Origin: Cucumis sativus
Lineage: Eukaryota > Streptophyta > Magnoliopsida > Cucurbitales > Cucurbitaceae
Direction of reading: 5' to 3'
DNA length: 64,000 nucleotides
Assembly (NCBI RefSeq): GCF_000004075.3
Contig: NC_026657.2
Span: 26,072,408-26,136,407 of the forward strand
In this document: piece by piece, positions 24,564-36,300 of the stretch
How the letters are laid out: every line of letters starts with the position of its first letter
Position numbering within the stretch: position 1 is the first letter of the stretch
The notes under the pieces: model-generated
The model's input: only the letters and a program-made list of their open reading frames with translations
What the model was told of the DNA's origin: nothing
The model's database searches: none
Program-made: the position numbers and the translations under genes

Positions 24564-24930
24564 TGGATAGACCCCAAATAATAAAAGTGTATTCACTAAG
24601 AAACAAGAGAGTGAAGGAAAAGAAGGTGACTGAGAGGGTTAGTTGGTATTTCGGTTGGTTTGTTGTGGGCCTTAGGAATATTGTTTGTTAGGAAGGGTTG
24701 GATGTTTTGTTATTAGTTTTACCTATATATGTTACTGGTATTGTTAGCGCACGGTATCTTTTTGGCTATTTTGCTTGTAGGAATTTCTCAATAGAGAATT
24801 GTGGAGAGATTGGGAAGCTCTCTGGCTATTTTGCTTGTAAGGATTTCTTAATAGAGAACTGTGGAGAGATTGGGAAGCTCTCGAATCTTCCCTGGCTGTT
24901 GATAAATAAAATTGATGCAGAGGCCTATCA
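24564..24930 (+). repeat. 5' LTR of the gypsy element, deleted and with an internal duplication
   Basis: Aligns by eye with the 3' LTR at both ends (AATAAAAGTGTATT..., AAGAAACAAGAGAGTGAAGG; TAGTTTTACCTATATATG; CTGTTGATAAATAAAATTGA). It lacks about 360 bp of the middle, joining GGTATTT to GTTGGTTTGTTGTGGG. A 60-bp segment (24764-24823) is repeated in tandem (24824-24883); the 3' LTR has one copy. Confidence 0.85.
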
Positions 24931-24933
24931 GTT

Positions 24934-25437
24934 TTGGTACCAAAGTCACTGTTTCTGTTATGGTTGGTAAGATGGAAGCTAAAGTTATTGAATTGGAAAA
25001 CAGCTTGGTTGGAGTGAATGCAAGGATGTCCGACATAGAAGGAAGTGTAGAGGCTCGATATTTGCAACCGGAAGAACGAAGAGTGGCATTCGAAAGCAAA
25101 TGCAACACAGTTTGCAAAAGGGGAAGTTTGAAGGACAATGGCTGAACAGAAAATTGAGAGCAATCTCTCAAAATTGAGTGAGGATGTGAAATTATTAGTA
25201 CAAGGTATGGGTGTGATGGGAAGTGCTCCGAAAGGCTCTGCGTCAAGCGTAAGGACTATCACCAATAAGGGAAAAGGAATAATGATTGACGAACTGATAC
25301 AAGGAGAAAAGGGTGAGCAACACACTAACCTAGTTGCAAATGATGGAATCAATGTGCCTTATGTGTCCAATAATCGCGAGGTACGCCTTTTTGACATGAG
25401 ATTACGGAAGCTTGAGGTGCCAATATTTGAGCAATAA
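24934..25437 (+). pseudogene. gag N-terminal remnant of the gypsy element
   Basis: Two open frames give KVTVSVMVGKMEAKVIELEN and IESNLSKLSEDVKLLVQGMG, charged helical stretches, ending at RLRKLEVPIFEQ and a stop. In intact elements this K.E.P.FEG phrase leads into the gag capsid core, but here the next sequence is the protease-adjacent region. The capsid core and zinc knuckle therefore appear to be deleted. Confidence 0.6.
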
Positions 25438-25441
25438 GATG

Positions 25442-25852
25442 GAGACTCCAGCCGAGGAAGATGAAGGCAACGCCATGGAGGAAATTGCAATGGAAATAGC
25501 TAATTTATCTCTAAAGTCGTTGGTGGGCCTTAGCTCTTCCAAGACGATAAAAATAATAGGGGAAATTAGGGGCCATGAGGTAGTTGTGGTAATCGATGGA
25601 GGAGCTACCGACAACTTCATTTTAGAAGAAGTTGTCAAAATGTTACGGATTCCGATCTAAGCCTCAAATGATTATGGCGTAGTTGTGGGAACCGACGTTG
25701 TAGTCCATGCGGTAGGTGCGTGTAAGAATGTGCACCTAACTATTGCAAACTTGGCCATTACTCACAACTTCCTTCCATTGCCTTTAGGAAGTGCAAATGT
25801 TATTCTGGAGGTTACATGGTGGGAAACATTGGAAAAGATCATGTCTTTTTAT
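25442..25852 (+). pseudogene. Retropepsin-like protease remnant of the gypsy element
   Basis: Residues KIIGEIRGHEVVVVIDGGATDNFI correspond to the aspartic protease core. The active-site triad normally reads DSG (DSGAT.NFI) and here reads DGG. The segment stops at 25658, then continues with degraded protease-like sequence (HLTIANLAITHNFLPLPLG, VILEVTWWETL) until it is interrupted by the nested LINE. Confidence 0.75.
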
Positions 25853-26557
25853 TGAACTGGAGACAAGCTTCTTTGTTAATATAAAACTCAAAGTACAAGA
25901 GAATTATACAATGAAAATAATATAGAAACCTAAAAACAAAATTAAAACAGAGGAATAGGAGGTGTACCCGAACATCTTAACTAGGTTGGCACCCCCTTAG
26001 CACCATCACCATATCCCATAAACAAACAGAGAACACATAGGTACCATATCAATTGGAAGACAAACGGCCATAGGAAAACAAAAACAAAATAAAACAGCAA
26101 GTAAAGGAAGACCACAGGAAATAACACAAACAAAAAGGCCTCCAACTACCAAAGTACAAGGAAGATACAACTCCAAAGGCCCCCAAATACGTAAATTTCT
26201 ATACATAACAAAGCTGCAAAGGAGTTCCTCAAACAACAATAGTGAAAGATTTAAAGATGCATAGGCTTGAGTCTTTTGAGGATAGCATGAAATTAGACCC
26301 CATTAAAGTGGTTGATGGATGAAAGCTGACCAGTTTAGATATATATCTTGAATTGAATAATCCTTGAATTCTACATTCAAAGAGCACCAGGCTGTTGCTT
26401 TTCTCTTTGACACGTCCAAAGTATCAAACCAACCCTTTCTTTGTCATGAAAAATGTGCTGATTACGCTCAAGCCATAAGTCTGCCAACATGCTTTTGCCA
26501 TGTTTATCTAAATTAGCCTCAATTTCTTTCGCAACAAAGGGCCCCTTAACAACTGAA
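25845..26557 (-). mobile_element. 5'-truncated LINE nested in the gypsy element
   Basis: The protease region is split by about 710 bp flanked by near-identical 20-21 bp copies: AAACATTGGAAAAGATCATG at 25824 and AAACATTGGAAAGGTCATGT at 26558. On the minus strand the insert encodes WLERNQHIFHDKERVGLI, matching the C-terminal zf-RVT/RNase-H-less end of plant LINE reverse transcriptases. This is followed by a T-rich 3' UTR and a short terminal CAATAAAAAG sequence. Truncated 5' end, 3' tail and a long target duplication are the marks of target-primed LINE insertion. Confidence 0.8.
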
Positions 26558-26751
26558 AAACATTGGAAAGGTCATGTTTGACTATAAACTGTTAGAGATG
26601 GAGTTTTCAGAAGGAGAATGGTTGATTATTTTACAAGGGGATAGAAGTTCAGTAAGGTCACAAGTGTCACTTAAATCAATGATGAGGTCCTTTCGGAAAA
26701 GAAGACCAAGGAGTACTAATTGAGTTAAGTGCAACCGAACAGTAGGGAATA

Positions 26752-27400
26752 GTGGAATCAAGTGATGATATAGACGAACGTATGAACAAACTTCAGCTAG
26801 CAGTGCAAACTATTCTTCAATCCTTTATTGCTGTGTTTGAATCACATAGTCAATTGCGTCCTCCCTGCGATCATGATCACACTATCGAATGGGAGCCAGA
26901 GGTTGGCCTAGTGAACGTACGCCCATATTGTTACCCACAATTTCAGAAGGATGAAATAGAGAAATTAGTTCGTGAAATGTTGCTGGCTGGAATCATCTTG
27001 CCAAGTCGGAGTGCTTTCTCTCATCCTCTGCTCCTTGTCAAGAAGAAAGACGGAAGTTGTCGTTTTTGTGTGGACTATCGAGCTCTAAATCAAGCCACTA
27101 TACCATATAAGTATCCTATCCCCATTGTTGATGAATTACTAGATGAGTTATTCGGTGCCACTGTATTTTCACAAAATTGATTTAAAATCAAGCTATCATC
27201 AAATTCGAGTCTGTGCTTTCGATGTTCACAAAACAACATTCCGAACCCATGAGGGACACTATGAATTCCTTGTGATGTTGTTTGAGTTGATGAATGTCCT
27301 AGCAACGTTTCAATCATTTATGAATGATATTTTCTGACTGCACCTGCGTAAATCTGTGTTGATCTTCTTTGGCGACATCCTAATATATAGTAGATCATTG
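26752..27400 (+). pseudogene. Reverse transcriptase remnant of the gypsy element
   Basis: First frame: [67 protein letters not shown]. After a frameshift near 27165: [13 protein letters not shown] and [20 protein letters not shown]. The catalytic box, normally FFDD or Y.DD, reads VLIFFGDILIYS, so one catalytic Asp is replaced by Gly. A stop follows the FMNDIF phrase. The enzyme is dead. Confidence 0.9.
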
Positions 27401-27545
27401 CAAGAGCATTTACCGCAGTTGGTAGTGTTTTGGAAATTTTGGTGGCACATCAGCTTGTGGCTGATTTTAGGAAATGTCAATTTGTAGTGGACAGGATCGA
27501 GTACTTGGGCGACTTTATTTTATCAAAAATGGTGGCAGCTAACTC

Positions 27546-28007
27546 GTCAAAGATAGATGCAATGATCAAGTGGCCAACACCTAAGAATGTAAAAGAATTG
27601 TAGGGTTTCTTGGGCCTCATAGGATACTATCAGAAATTTGTAGCCAATTATGGTTCCATTGCATTACTGTTGACACAACTGCTCAAGAAGGATAATTTTT
27701 AGTGGAACATGGAGGCAGAGAATGCCTTTCAACAATTGAAATCTGCTATGATGTCTGTCCCAGTGGCAGTTGACCCGTCAAAGATAGATGCAATGATCAA
27801 GTGACCAGCACCTAAGAATGTAAAAGAATTACGGGGTTTCTTGGGCCTCACAAGATACTATCAGAAATTTGTTGCCAATTATGGTTCCATTGCATTACTG
27901 TTGACACAACTACTCAAGAAGGGTAATTTTCAGTGGAACATGGAGGCAAAGAATGCGTTTCATCAATTGAAAGCTGCTATGATGTCTGTCCCGGTGTTGG
28001 GCATTTC
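27546..28007 (+). repeat. 231-bp direct duplication in the RT/RNase H connection
   Basis: The segment beginning GTCAAAGATAGATGCAATGA at 27546 recurs at 27777, and the matching end ATGTCTGTCCC recurs with the same 231-bp offset (about 27751 and 27982). It encodes [42 protein letters not shown]. The length is exactly 77 codons, so the duplication is in frame. The two copies now differ at many sites and carry different stop codons. Confidence 0.9.
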
Positions 28008-28382
28008 AGAATTTTCTTAAAAATTTGTGGGGAGATAAATGTGTTGGGTGTGCGTATAGGAGCTGTGCTGATGCCATATCACCGTCCATTGGATTTCTTT
28101 AGTCAAGCTGTGTATGAACGTATCGCCGGTGTTGGGAAGGCGTTTCGTGGTGTGGATCGACCAAAAATGTTCGAAATTCTTCTTGAGCAATGGGTGGTAG
28201 GGGGAAAATATTAGAAGTGGATTGCTAAACTATTGGGTTATGATTTTGTGATTGAATACAAGGAAGATGCGCTAACAAGATTGCCACCAACATTAGAACT
28301 GGGCTTATTATGTGTCGTGGGGATGAAAGCACAAATTCATTCTTATGTTGCATAATGCTCTATTTGTCAACAAGTCAAATAC

Positions 28383-29000
28383 TTGTCTTTGACTCCGTTG
28401 GGACTCCTTCAAGCATTGCCAATTCCGGATCAAGTATGGGAGGACGTTAGCATGGACTTCATTGAGGGCCTTCCAAAATTTGAAGGGTATGTTGCAATTT
28501 TGGTGGTTCTTGATCGTTTAACCAAATATGCTCATTTTATTCCTCTTAAACACCCCTTTAGTGCAATGGTTGTGGCTGCTGTTTTTGTGTGTGAGTAATA
28601 CGTTTGCATGGCTTTCCTTGGAGTGGTATTGGATTGTGACTGTAAAATGAGCTTATATTGGGAGGAGCTGATGCGTTTTTGGGAACTCAGTTAACAAGAA
28701 ATACAACATACCATTCTCAGATGGACGACCAAACTGAAGTAGTTAACTGAGGTGCAGAAACTACTTTCGTTGCTTTGCCATGAACACACCCAAACAGTGG
28801 TTTAAGTGGCTAGTTTGGGCTGAATTGAGTTACAATACAATGGTTCATATGGCTACTAAAATGACTCCTTTTGAGGCGCTTTATGGGCGACCACCCCCCA
28901 CAGTATTATCTTATGAGAAGGGCTCCAGTCTACTAAATGAAATTGACCAATTGTTGATAAATAAGGATGAGATGTTGGGTGTGTAAAAGGCTAACTAATT
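28383..29000 (+). pseudogene. Integrase remnant of the gypsy element
   Basis: Core phrases are [39 protein letters not shown], a degraded central part, then YHSQMDDQTEVVN carrying the catalytic-Glu region, and WAELSYNTMVHMATKMTPFE with ALYGRPPP. These are the gypsy integrase core in order. Stop codons and frame changes between them (after VFVCE, around the QTEVVN region) make it non-functional. Confidence 0.85.
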
Positions 29001-29311
29001 TATTGAAAGCTCAGCAACGGATGGTTAAATATGCCAATATGAAAAGGCGGGAGTTGCAATTTGAGGTCCATGATTGGGTTTATGTGAAATTACGTCCATA
29101 ATGGCAATTCCCTCTAGTCAGCATAAACACCCAAAGTTGGCTCCTAGATTTATCTGTCCGTTTATGGTGGTGGCTCGGCCGGTCTCGTGGCATATCGTAT
29201 GGCCCTTTCGAAGCATTCCATCATCCATCTGGTCTTCCATGTCTTTATCCTTCACAAGGCAGTTAGTGCTAATATGCCAACATTTCCAATTCCAAAAGAC
29301 TTACTGCTGAT

Positions 29312-29524
29312 TTGTCTATACAGTTGTTTCCCGCAGAGGTTTTGGCTGTACGCAAAGCTATGGAAGGGGAAGAAGACATGGAGGTCTTGATTCATTGGGA
29401 TAATGGCACAGCAGAGAATGCGACATGGGAACAAGCAAGCCTTATTCGTGTTCAATTTCTTGAGTTCCACCTTGAGGACAAGGTGGCTTTTGGGGGGCGT
29501 GTAATGATAGACAGCAAACAATAA
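29312..29524 (+). pseudogene. C-terminal chromodomain-like segment of the gypsy polyprotein
   Basis: Residues VLAVRKAMEGEEDMEVLIHW, DNGTAENATWEQAS, RVQFLEFHLEDKVAFGGRV match the tail of chromovirus integrases (a short chromodomain with V.WKG..EE.TWE, then F..F.LEDKV). This places the element in the chromovirus branch of Ty3/gypsy. The frame ends just inside the 3' LTR. Confidence 0.75.
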
Positions 29525-30185
29525 AAGTGTATTTAGGAAGAAACAAGAGAGTGAAGGAAAAAGGTGACTGAGGGTTAGTTGGTATTTGTTTGTTACCAGA
29601 TATTTAGTATGATATCAGTTAAGGGGTATAAGGGTAAATTGGATAGATAGGAAGTTACTAGTAGTTATTATGTAAGGGTGGTTATTAGTAGTTATTGTGT
29701 AAGTGTGGTTACTAGAGTGGTTACAACTTGTTATAAATAGTAGAAGGGTAAGTGAGGAGGGGGAATCAGTTTGTGAGTAGTTTTCTGCATCCTTCCTTGA
29801 GAGACAATCTAGTCAGAGTGGATAAATTTTACTTTTGTGTTCATAGTTTTTTGTACCGTTTTCTTAATTCAGAATTGATAGTTCATCAATTTTACTGTGT
29901 AATCTTTGAAGTATTTTCAATCAAATTAGAACACAACTACCGTTTTCAGTTGGTTTGTCGTGGGTCTTTAGAAATATTGTTTGTTATGATGGGCTAGATG
30001 GTTTGTTACTCTACTATTTTCTCCTATTAGTTTTACCTATATATGCTGCTGGTATTGTTAGGGTAGGGTTTTTTTTTTGTCTATTTTGCTTGTAAGGATT
30101 TCTCAATAGAGAATTGTGGAGAAATAGGTAAGCTCTTGAATCTTCCCCGGCTGTTGGTAAATAAAATTGAGATCGAGACCTATCA
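29505..30185 (+). repeat. 3' LTR of the gypsy element
   Basis: Starts TGATAGACAGC right after the polyprotein tail and a G-run that may be the polypurine tract. It ends GAGACCTATCA, an imperfect inverted match to its own start. At 681 bp it appears full length compared with the shortened 5' LTR. Confidence 0.85.
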
Positions 30186-31535
30186 CGTTCAAACCATACT
30201 AAATTCTTTTGTGGTTAAGTCACCTCTTGATTTGCGACCCCAATTAAGGGAGTCTACACTCGGAGAAATAAGAAAGTATAAGAAAGAAGTGCAAAGTGAG
30301 CAAAAGATGTAATTAGTAAGAAATGAAAAAGTTTCGTGAAATTGTATGATTCTGTGTGCCCTTAGGGATTCTACTAGCTGAGCTGTTTTCCTTTTAAGGG
30401 AGATTGGGAGGTGGAGTTGATTTTTCATTTGTTGACACATGTTTTATAGCCTCTTTGAACATTGAGGAAAGGAGGGAGATCTCGAACTTCCTTGGCATTT
30501 ACCTAAATAACAAATACTTGAATTCGGGTACTATCAAGATTATGACAGATTGAGGGTCTTTTTTACGTAATCTCTTCAGTGGGTTACCTCTACCTCTACA
30601 CCTTGGTTTTGGGTGCAACTTTTTCCACTTGGATATAAATATGTCTTCATTTCTTATTAGGAGAGGAAAAAAAAATCATAGATCTCCAAATCTAGTGAAG
30701 ATACTTCACCTAGTGTCTGCCCCTCCTGAGTCCCGACCAACATCACGTGCTCATTCTTTCAGACACAAGAGGTTGAAGCTAAGCGCCTTAATTTAATTTC
30801 TGTCCTCTTCCGCCTCTATTATAAGTAAATTTAATGGGAGCCCTAGTATTCTGTAATTGCTATGCTGGCATGTTCTCGTGAGCTGTTAACTGCATGGCAA
30901 CAGATTAAAATTGAGGTATGAATCTGACAGTAATTTAATATTGGTCAATGGTGCCCATTGTTTAAGATGGGTTCCTCTCAGTAACATATAGGGTCAGGGA
31001 GTGGCTTCAGCCACAGAGAAGTCTTCTTATTTTTCTTGTTTTTGCGTTGAAACTGTTCTAGTCAAAACTCACAATTTTCAGCCTTACACATCTCACGTAG
31101 ACCCACTTTCTTGGTTGGTGCCTTTGGATTAATTGGCTATCAATATTCTATGCCATGTACTAATACATGAGAAGGACAATAATTCCATTGTAGCCAGATT
31201 CCTTGGCCATTCATTTACTTCCATCGCTATCTGAATTTCTTTATTTTCAGAAACTCATCCTAGTGGTAAATAAAAAAGCAGTTATAATTCAATTCATGAT
31301 AGTCACTTATATAAAAATTAATATCAATGTTGTATGGTCGGGTTAGAGGTTTAAAAAAAAGAAAAAACTGTGTAGAAATTGTGCAATTCTGCCAACACTT
31401 CCCATCAACAATATGTTCTTGGATATATAAATTGCAATTTCTTCATGTTATGCTGATTTCTGAAGCTCTTTTTTTCTTTCCATCATGACTTAATGCTATA
31501 AAAGTGTTGTAACTTGTGAAACGTTTCTCTTGCAG
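30186..31535. other. Non-coding stretch after the retrotransposon
   Basis: Mixed-composition DNA without a convincing reading frame. It resembles intron or old intergenic sequence. A pyrimidine-rich tract and TTGCAG at its right end (31530-31535) form a good splice acceptor. Confidence 0.5.
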
Positions 31536-31730
31536 GTTCAAAAAGTTAAACATATTAAGCGCTAAGCTACTGGTATACTGTTTGGTTGTAGATAGGGAGC
31601 GAGCTTAAGCTACCAAGAGTAGAGCGAGTAAAAACTGTGCATTTTACCCTTTATGCACCTCTTCTTTCTTGGCAATGCTGGTTTCTGTTTGGCAATATTT
31701 CTTTGTATACTTTTTTTCCCTCTTAATAAA
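31536..31730 (+). other. Possible last exon and 3' UTR of the AS8-like gene
   Basis: After TCTCTTGCAG the sequence GTTCAAAAAGTTAA would, joined to the phase-1 donor AAAG|GTAAT at 23482, encode Gly-Ser-Lys-Ser and a stop (TAA 31547-31549). It is followed by a plausible 3' UTR with CTTAATAAAATATC near 31720 as a poly(A) signal. This would make an 8.05-kb intron holding the gypsy element. Only a few codons support it. Confidence 0.35.
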
Positions 31731-33345
31731 ATATCATAGGGTCTCAGTTTAGTTGAATTTATTACTGGAATTGATTCTAAAATGGGTAAAATTATTTGAG
31801 ATGGGTTGATAATTTTTCTAATAAATCAATTTTAATAATATGAAAATTGTGTTTTCAAGTGTAAAATTAATTTTCCAGTTGTCTTCGAAACCAAGATTTG
31901 TAGGGTTGAATTGATTTTGAGTGATAGAACATGATAAAAGTGATTTTAACAATTACAAAATCCTTTTCATTTTAAAATTTTGTCATTCATTCACGAGGGT
32001 TTCGAAAAATCAACCCTTGAAAGTAACAATGTGTGAGAACTTCGGATTGATTGAAAGAATCAAATTTGTAATTTTCATTTTACGTCCATTTCACACCAAT
32101 TGACTAAAGTTATAATTTTCATTTTATGTCCATTTCACCCCAATTGAAGTTGGATTTTAGTTTGCATTTATAAGTGAGATTATTAGCGCAACCCTTTCAA
32201 CCCATTAACTAAAGGCTACATGATGGTAAAAGTTCAAATCAAATGTGGGGGGTATGTATGAAATGCAGTCCAAGTAATAATGTAATTGAATTTGGTGCAT
32301 CATTTGATTCTGCTTCAAACGTACGCTGGCTAAGAATAAAACTGACCTTCCAATTTGGGTTTCATCTGTCCAGATCAGGGCCACTATACTAATTAACCAA
32401 ACTCCTTAGCCTCTCCCTTATGTCTCATTCTCCAATTTATAGAATAATTAATGGGCTTCCTCATACCTCCCCGCTTCTTTATTAATATATTTTATCTCAT
32501 TCAGAAATATAATAGAATATATAATTTTAAATATTGAAATTAAAAAGCTTTCAAGGGATTATTTTATTGTACATGTGGTGAAAACATTTACCATGTATAC
32601 CCAAATTTTAACGATGTGAAAAAAAAAAAAAAAAACCATATTTTCAACTAAAATTGGTAGTAACTTGTCAATATAAATACCCCTCTATGGTTGAACGTGG
32701 AATCAAATTAAACCATATTCTAATAATAAAAAAAATCAATATATATATATATAAAGAAAATTAAATTAGTAAAAAGATTAAGAGCAACAAAAGATAGCAT
32801 AACTATCATAATCTCCGATTTTATCCACCCTTTACTTGTAATGGTTTAATTTTAATCAAAAGTACTAAAATTAGTCATTGAGGTTAGTCTAACAAAAAAT
32901 AAAATAAAATTACACAGTACAATTTTCTTTTTCTTTTTTGCTTGGAAATTGTTATTACTATTTAGTCAAATTTTGATTTTAAAAAACCTAAAAACTTATA
33001 TAATGAATTAAATTTAAAATTTGTTTAGTTAAAAATATATTTAACTTAAGAAAAAGGAGACTAATTTTGGACTAAAATATACATTAAGCCAACCAGCTAT
33101 TAGCTAATCATTTTTTGTTTAATCATTGAAAGAGCAATGGAATTCAACAAAAAAAAAAAAAAAAGAAAAAAATAGCTGGAAACAATAAAAGGGCCATGTT
33201 TTAGATTCTCCGAAATTAGAGGGGAAATCATGCAAAAACACAAAACTTAGCGTTTCTTTCTTTTTTCATTTGGCCCTTCTTTCGTTCGTCTAACCCAACG
33301 AAACAACGCGAAGACCAGAAATCCAGCTCTATCTTCTCTGAAGCG
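31731..33345. other. Intergenic, promoter side of MOB1
   Basis: AT-rich with homopolymer runs and no coding sequence. From about 33200 the sequence becomes pyrimidine-rich (TTTCTTTCTTTTTTC, CCCTTCTTTCGTTCG), which is probably the start of the MOB1 leader. A GGGCCAT word occurs at 33191. Confidence 0.5.
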
Positions 33346-36300
33346 ATGAGTCTCTTCGGTCTTGGCAGGTAATTAAATTCTATTCATTCATAATCTTTCA
33401 TGGATTTTTTTCTCTATTAAACGATCACGATCGATTTCCTTCTCTTCCATTCCTCTCTTTCTTGCGGATTGGAATTTAGCTACTTCTTTTGATTGTGATG
33501 GTGATTGTGATGGTGATTGTTTCACTAAAGATCCTGGGATTTTAGATCTTCAATCTTGTTTATTTAATTGTGAGTTTCAATTTCAGTCTTCTGATGTGAT
33601 TTGTGCATCTTGATTTCTAGTAAACGTATTAATTTCACATGCATGCGCAGATGCGTCTTGTATGTGAGTTGATTTCGGTTTATGTTTGTTTGGTTTCTAT
33701 CTGATACTCGTATCTTTCACGCTTGTCTTTGTTTTATGGAATTATGTTCGTATCTCACTGTGAAAAGCGGTTTTTGTTTTTATGTTATTATTTTTATTAT
33801 TATTTTTATTTTGGATGGATTATTGGTCCATTACAACTCCGTATTGGCAATTCAGTCGGTAACTTATTCATTTTTCCTTGCAAATTATCTCTTGTTCGTT
33901 TGTAAGTGCGTGAAAAGCAGTTAATTATTCATAATTTATCCTTTGAATTTTTCTTTCTTTTTTTGTATACATTTTTACCGGGGTGATTTGAGTTTATTTG
34001 GGGTATAAGACGCAAAAAATCAGTACACACAAGTACCAATGCCAATTGAATAGATGGGGAGGTTTTGTAGTTACGTAGCTGAGCGTAGTGCAGGAAGTTT
34101 TTCTTCTAGGAAGAGTTAGGATAAAAAGTCAATTTCTTTGGAGGAGAGAAGGGTTGTATCAACGAAGAGGATCAGATTAGCAGTCAGAATATGCCCGAAA
34201 ACAAATCGATTTCACTTAGAACTTTGAATTTCACATTTTCACACAAGTGTTAATAATCAGTGGCTTGAAGGTATTCCTATCTAAAATGGTTCAGGGAATA
34301 AAGTTGTTATTATGTCAAGAAAATAAGTATGATTTGATGGGGTACTTGTAATTTTAAAAGATGATCTTTTGAATAATAGCTGTTTTTAAGTTTCTTTGTA
34401 TTTTGAGCATTAGCTCTTTTCACTGAAGTTCAATTCCATTTCAAAAAACAAAAAGTGGAAGATGATCTACGGAGGTTGGAAATTGGACTGAACTGGATTT
34501 CTTTCGCTTAATTTATAGACATTACATCTATGCTTGTAGATATATTTTGAGTACAAAGACCGGGAATGTGAAGAAAATGGGAGACTATGAATTTTTTGGG
34601 CTCTTGAGGCAATTCCTGTGAGCTATTTTGGAATTATAATGATTTCTTGTTATTCCAATTGGAGTAGCTTTTTATAAATTTCTTTGTCCTTAGAGTGGGT
34701 TGATGCTATATGTACTCATCAATTTAGTACTTTGATTGCCAATAATAAGTTTGTTTCCCATCTAAAGAATGAACTCATATTTAGTAATACTTATTTGAGG
34801 GTAAGAAGATTAGAAAACATATAGTTAGGAAGGATTGTGATTTTTTATTTTACTTATTATAAAGAGTCCTAGATAACAAGAATTGTGTGAAGTATAGATG
34901 GTGGCGCAGCATTACATGGAATGGTAAAAATGAGTATAGGGAAATATAGCACAGTCAAACCTATGCTACAATTATCACTTTTTCACTTTTATCGTTCTCG
35001 CTATTCCATCAATACCATGACACCTTAATTCTGTGATCTTTGGTAGTTTGTTGTTGATGTTGGTATTTGCCTGTGTTATTTATGCCCCAATCATATATGC
35101 TATCTGTAATGCATCGTAAAATGTTGTCTTGCAGCAGAAATCAAAGGACTTTTCGCCCCAAGAAAAGTGCACCATCGGGGAGTAAGGTTCGGCCTCCTCA
35201 CTATTTCTAAAAATACATTAAATTTATTGTATTCCATTGGTTGTTTAATTAAATTAAGTTCGTTTTCTCAATAACTTCTGTGGCTTCTAAGTATAAGTCG
35301 TGATTTGTAAGGGCATGTTACCTTTGTTATATTCCATGGGCAAGACCACCAAGATTCACCAGAAATTATATCTCACTGTTTTCTAAAACAATGAAAAGAG
35401 TTGGAAGCAATGCTAAATGTACCAAGGAATTGAAAGATGTATAATCCAGATCTTTTCTATCCTTCTGTGAGGATTATTAATGTTATTGATCTTTGCATGT
35501 TGTTCGGGTCTTTGCCTTTGTCTGATCACTAATATTTATCTATTTATTGAGCTACCAATGAAAGTGGATTATTAAGGAGATTCTTAGTTTAGGCATTGCA
35601 TCAATGATGAGAAAGAGATCCTAGATGTGGAAACAAACTTAGTACTGAAAAAATTGGAGTTAATGGTCTCTTCGAATCACATAGTGATTCTTTTCGTTAT
35701 TTGGGGCTTCAATATCATGTCTTTTAGCCTTTCTGGAAGAATCTTATTTTAGGTAAGATATTGGTTGGTCCTTTGGGAGAAGAAAGGCAGAAATGAGAAT
35801 AGTGACGTTCCCCACAAGTTTCGAACATTGACTATTTGTAATTCTTTTAGAACTATATACCCTTTGTAATAATTTCAAATTTGCGTATGTTTTTGTGAAC
35901 TTTTTTAGAGAGAGACTGTAGATTTTGACAGTACATTTTACTACGTCTTTTCAGTTCAAAAAATAAGAAAACGAAGGCAAAATCTTTATGTTGATGGAAT
36001 CTACTCAGCTGCTTGTGAGGTGTTGTTAAGATGTATTGTTCATGTGTAATAGGCTACTTAGTTTGTGAGTCTAATTATCATTAATGTGTAATAGGCTACT
36101 TAGTTTGTGAAGTAGACCTCAACTGTAACAGTGGTTTTATTTCAGACATTTTGTATGAAAGGCTACTAGGTATTTTCATTTGGACTTGTTTAAAGGCATC
36201 TGAACTTGGACTAGGACTCCATTTTTATGTATCAATTGGTTGTAATACCCGATTTTGCCCTAGCAAAAGACATGGTTTTCTATCACTGAAATCTGGAAGG

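Larger units (their letters stand above)
24564..30185 (+). mobile_element. Decayed chromovirus-like Ty3/gypsy LTR retrotransposon
   Basis: LTRs of the same family bound the element: 24564-24930 (5', internally deleted) and 29505-30185 (3'). Both begin TG and end CCTATCA or similar. CGTT abuts both outer ends (24560-24563 and 30186-30189), a possible short target duplication. Behind the 5' LTR, TTGGTACCAAAG resembles the initiator-tRNA primer site TGGTATCAGAGC. The order gag fragment, protease, reverse transcriptase, integrase and a C-terminal chromodomain-like segment is the gypsy order. Frames are broken by stops, frameshifts, deletions and a nested LINE, so it cannot make its proteins. It may lie within the last intron of the AS8-like gene. 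Confidence 0.9.

Noticed and set aside
24744..25352. 202-codon minus-strand frame across the gypsy 5' region
   Set aside because: It spans the LTR duplication and lies opposite the gag remnant. It is a shadow frame with no family match.
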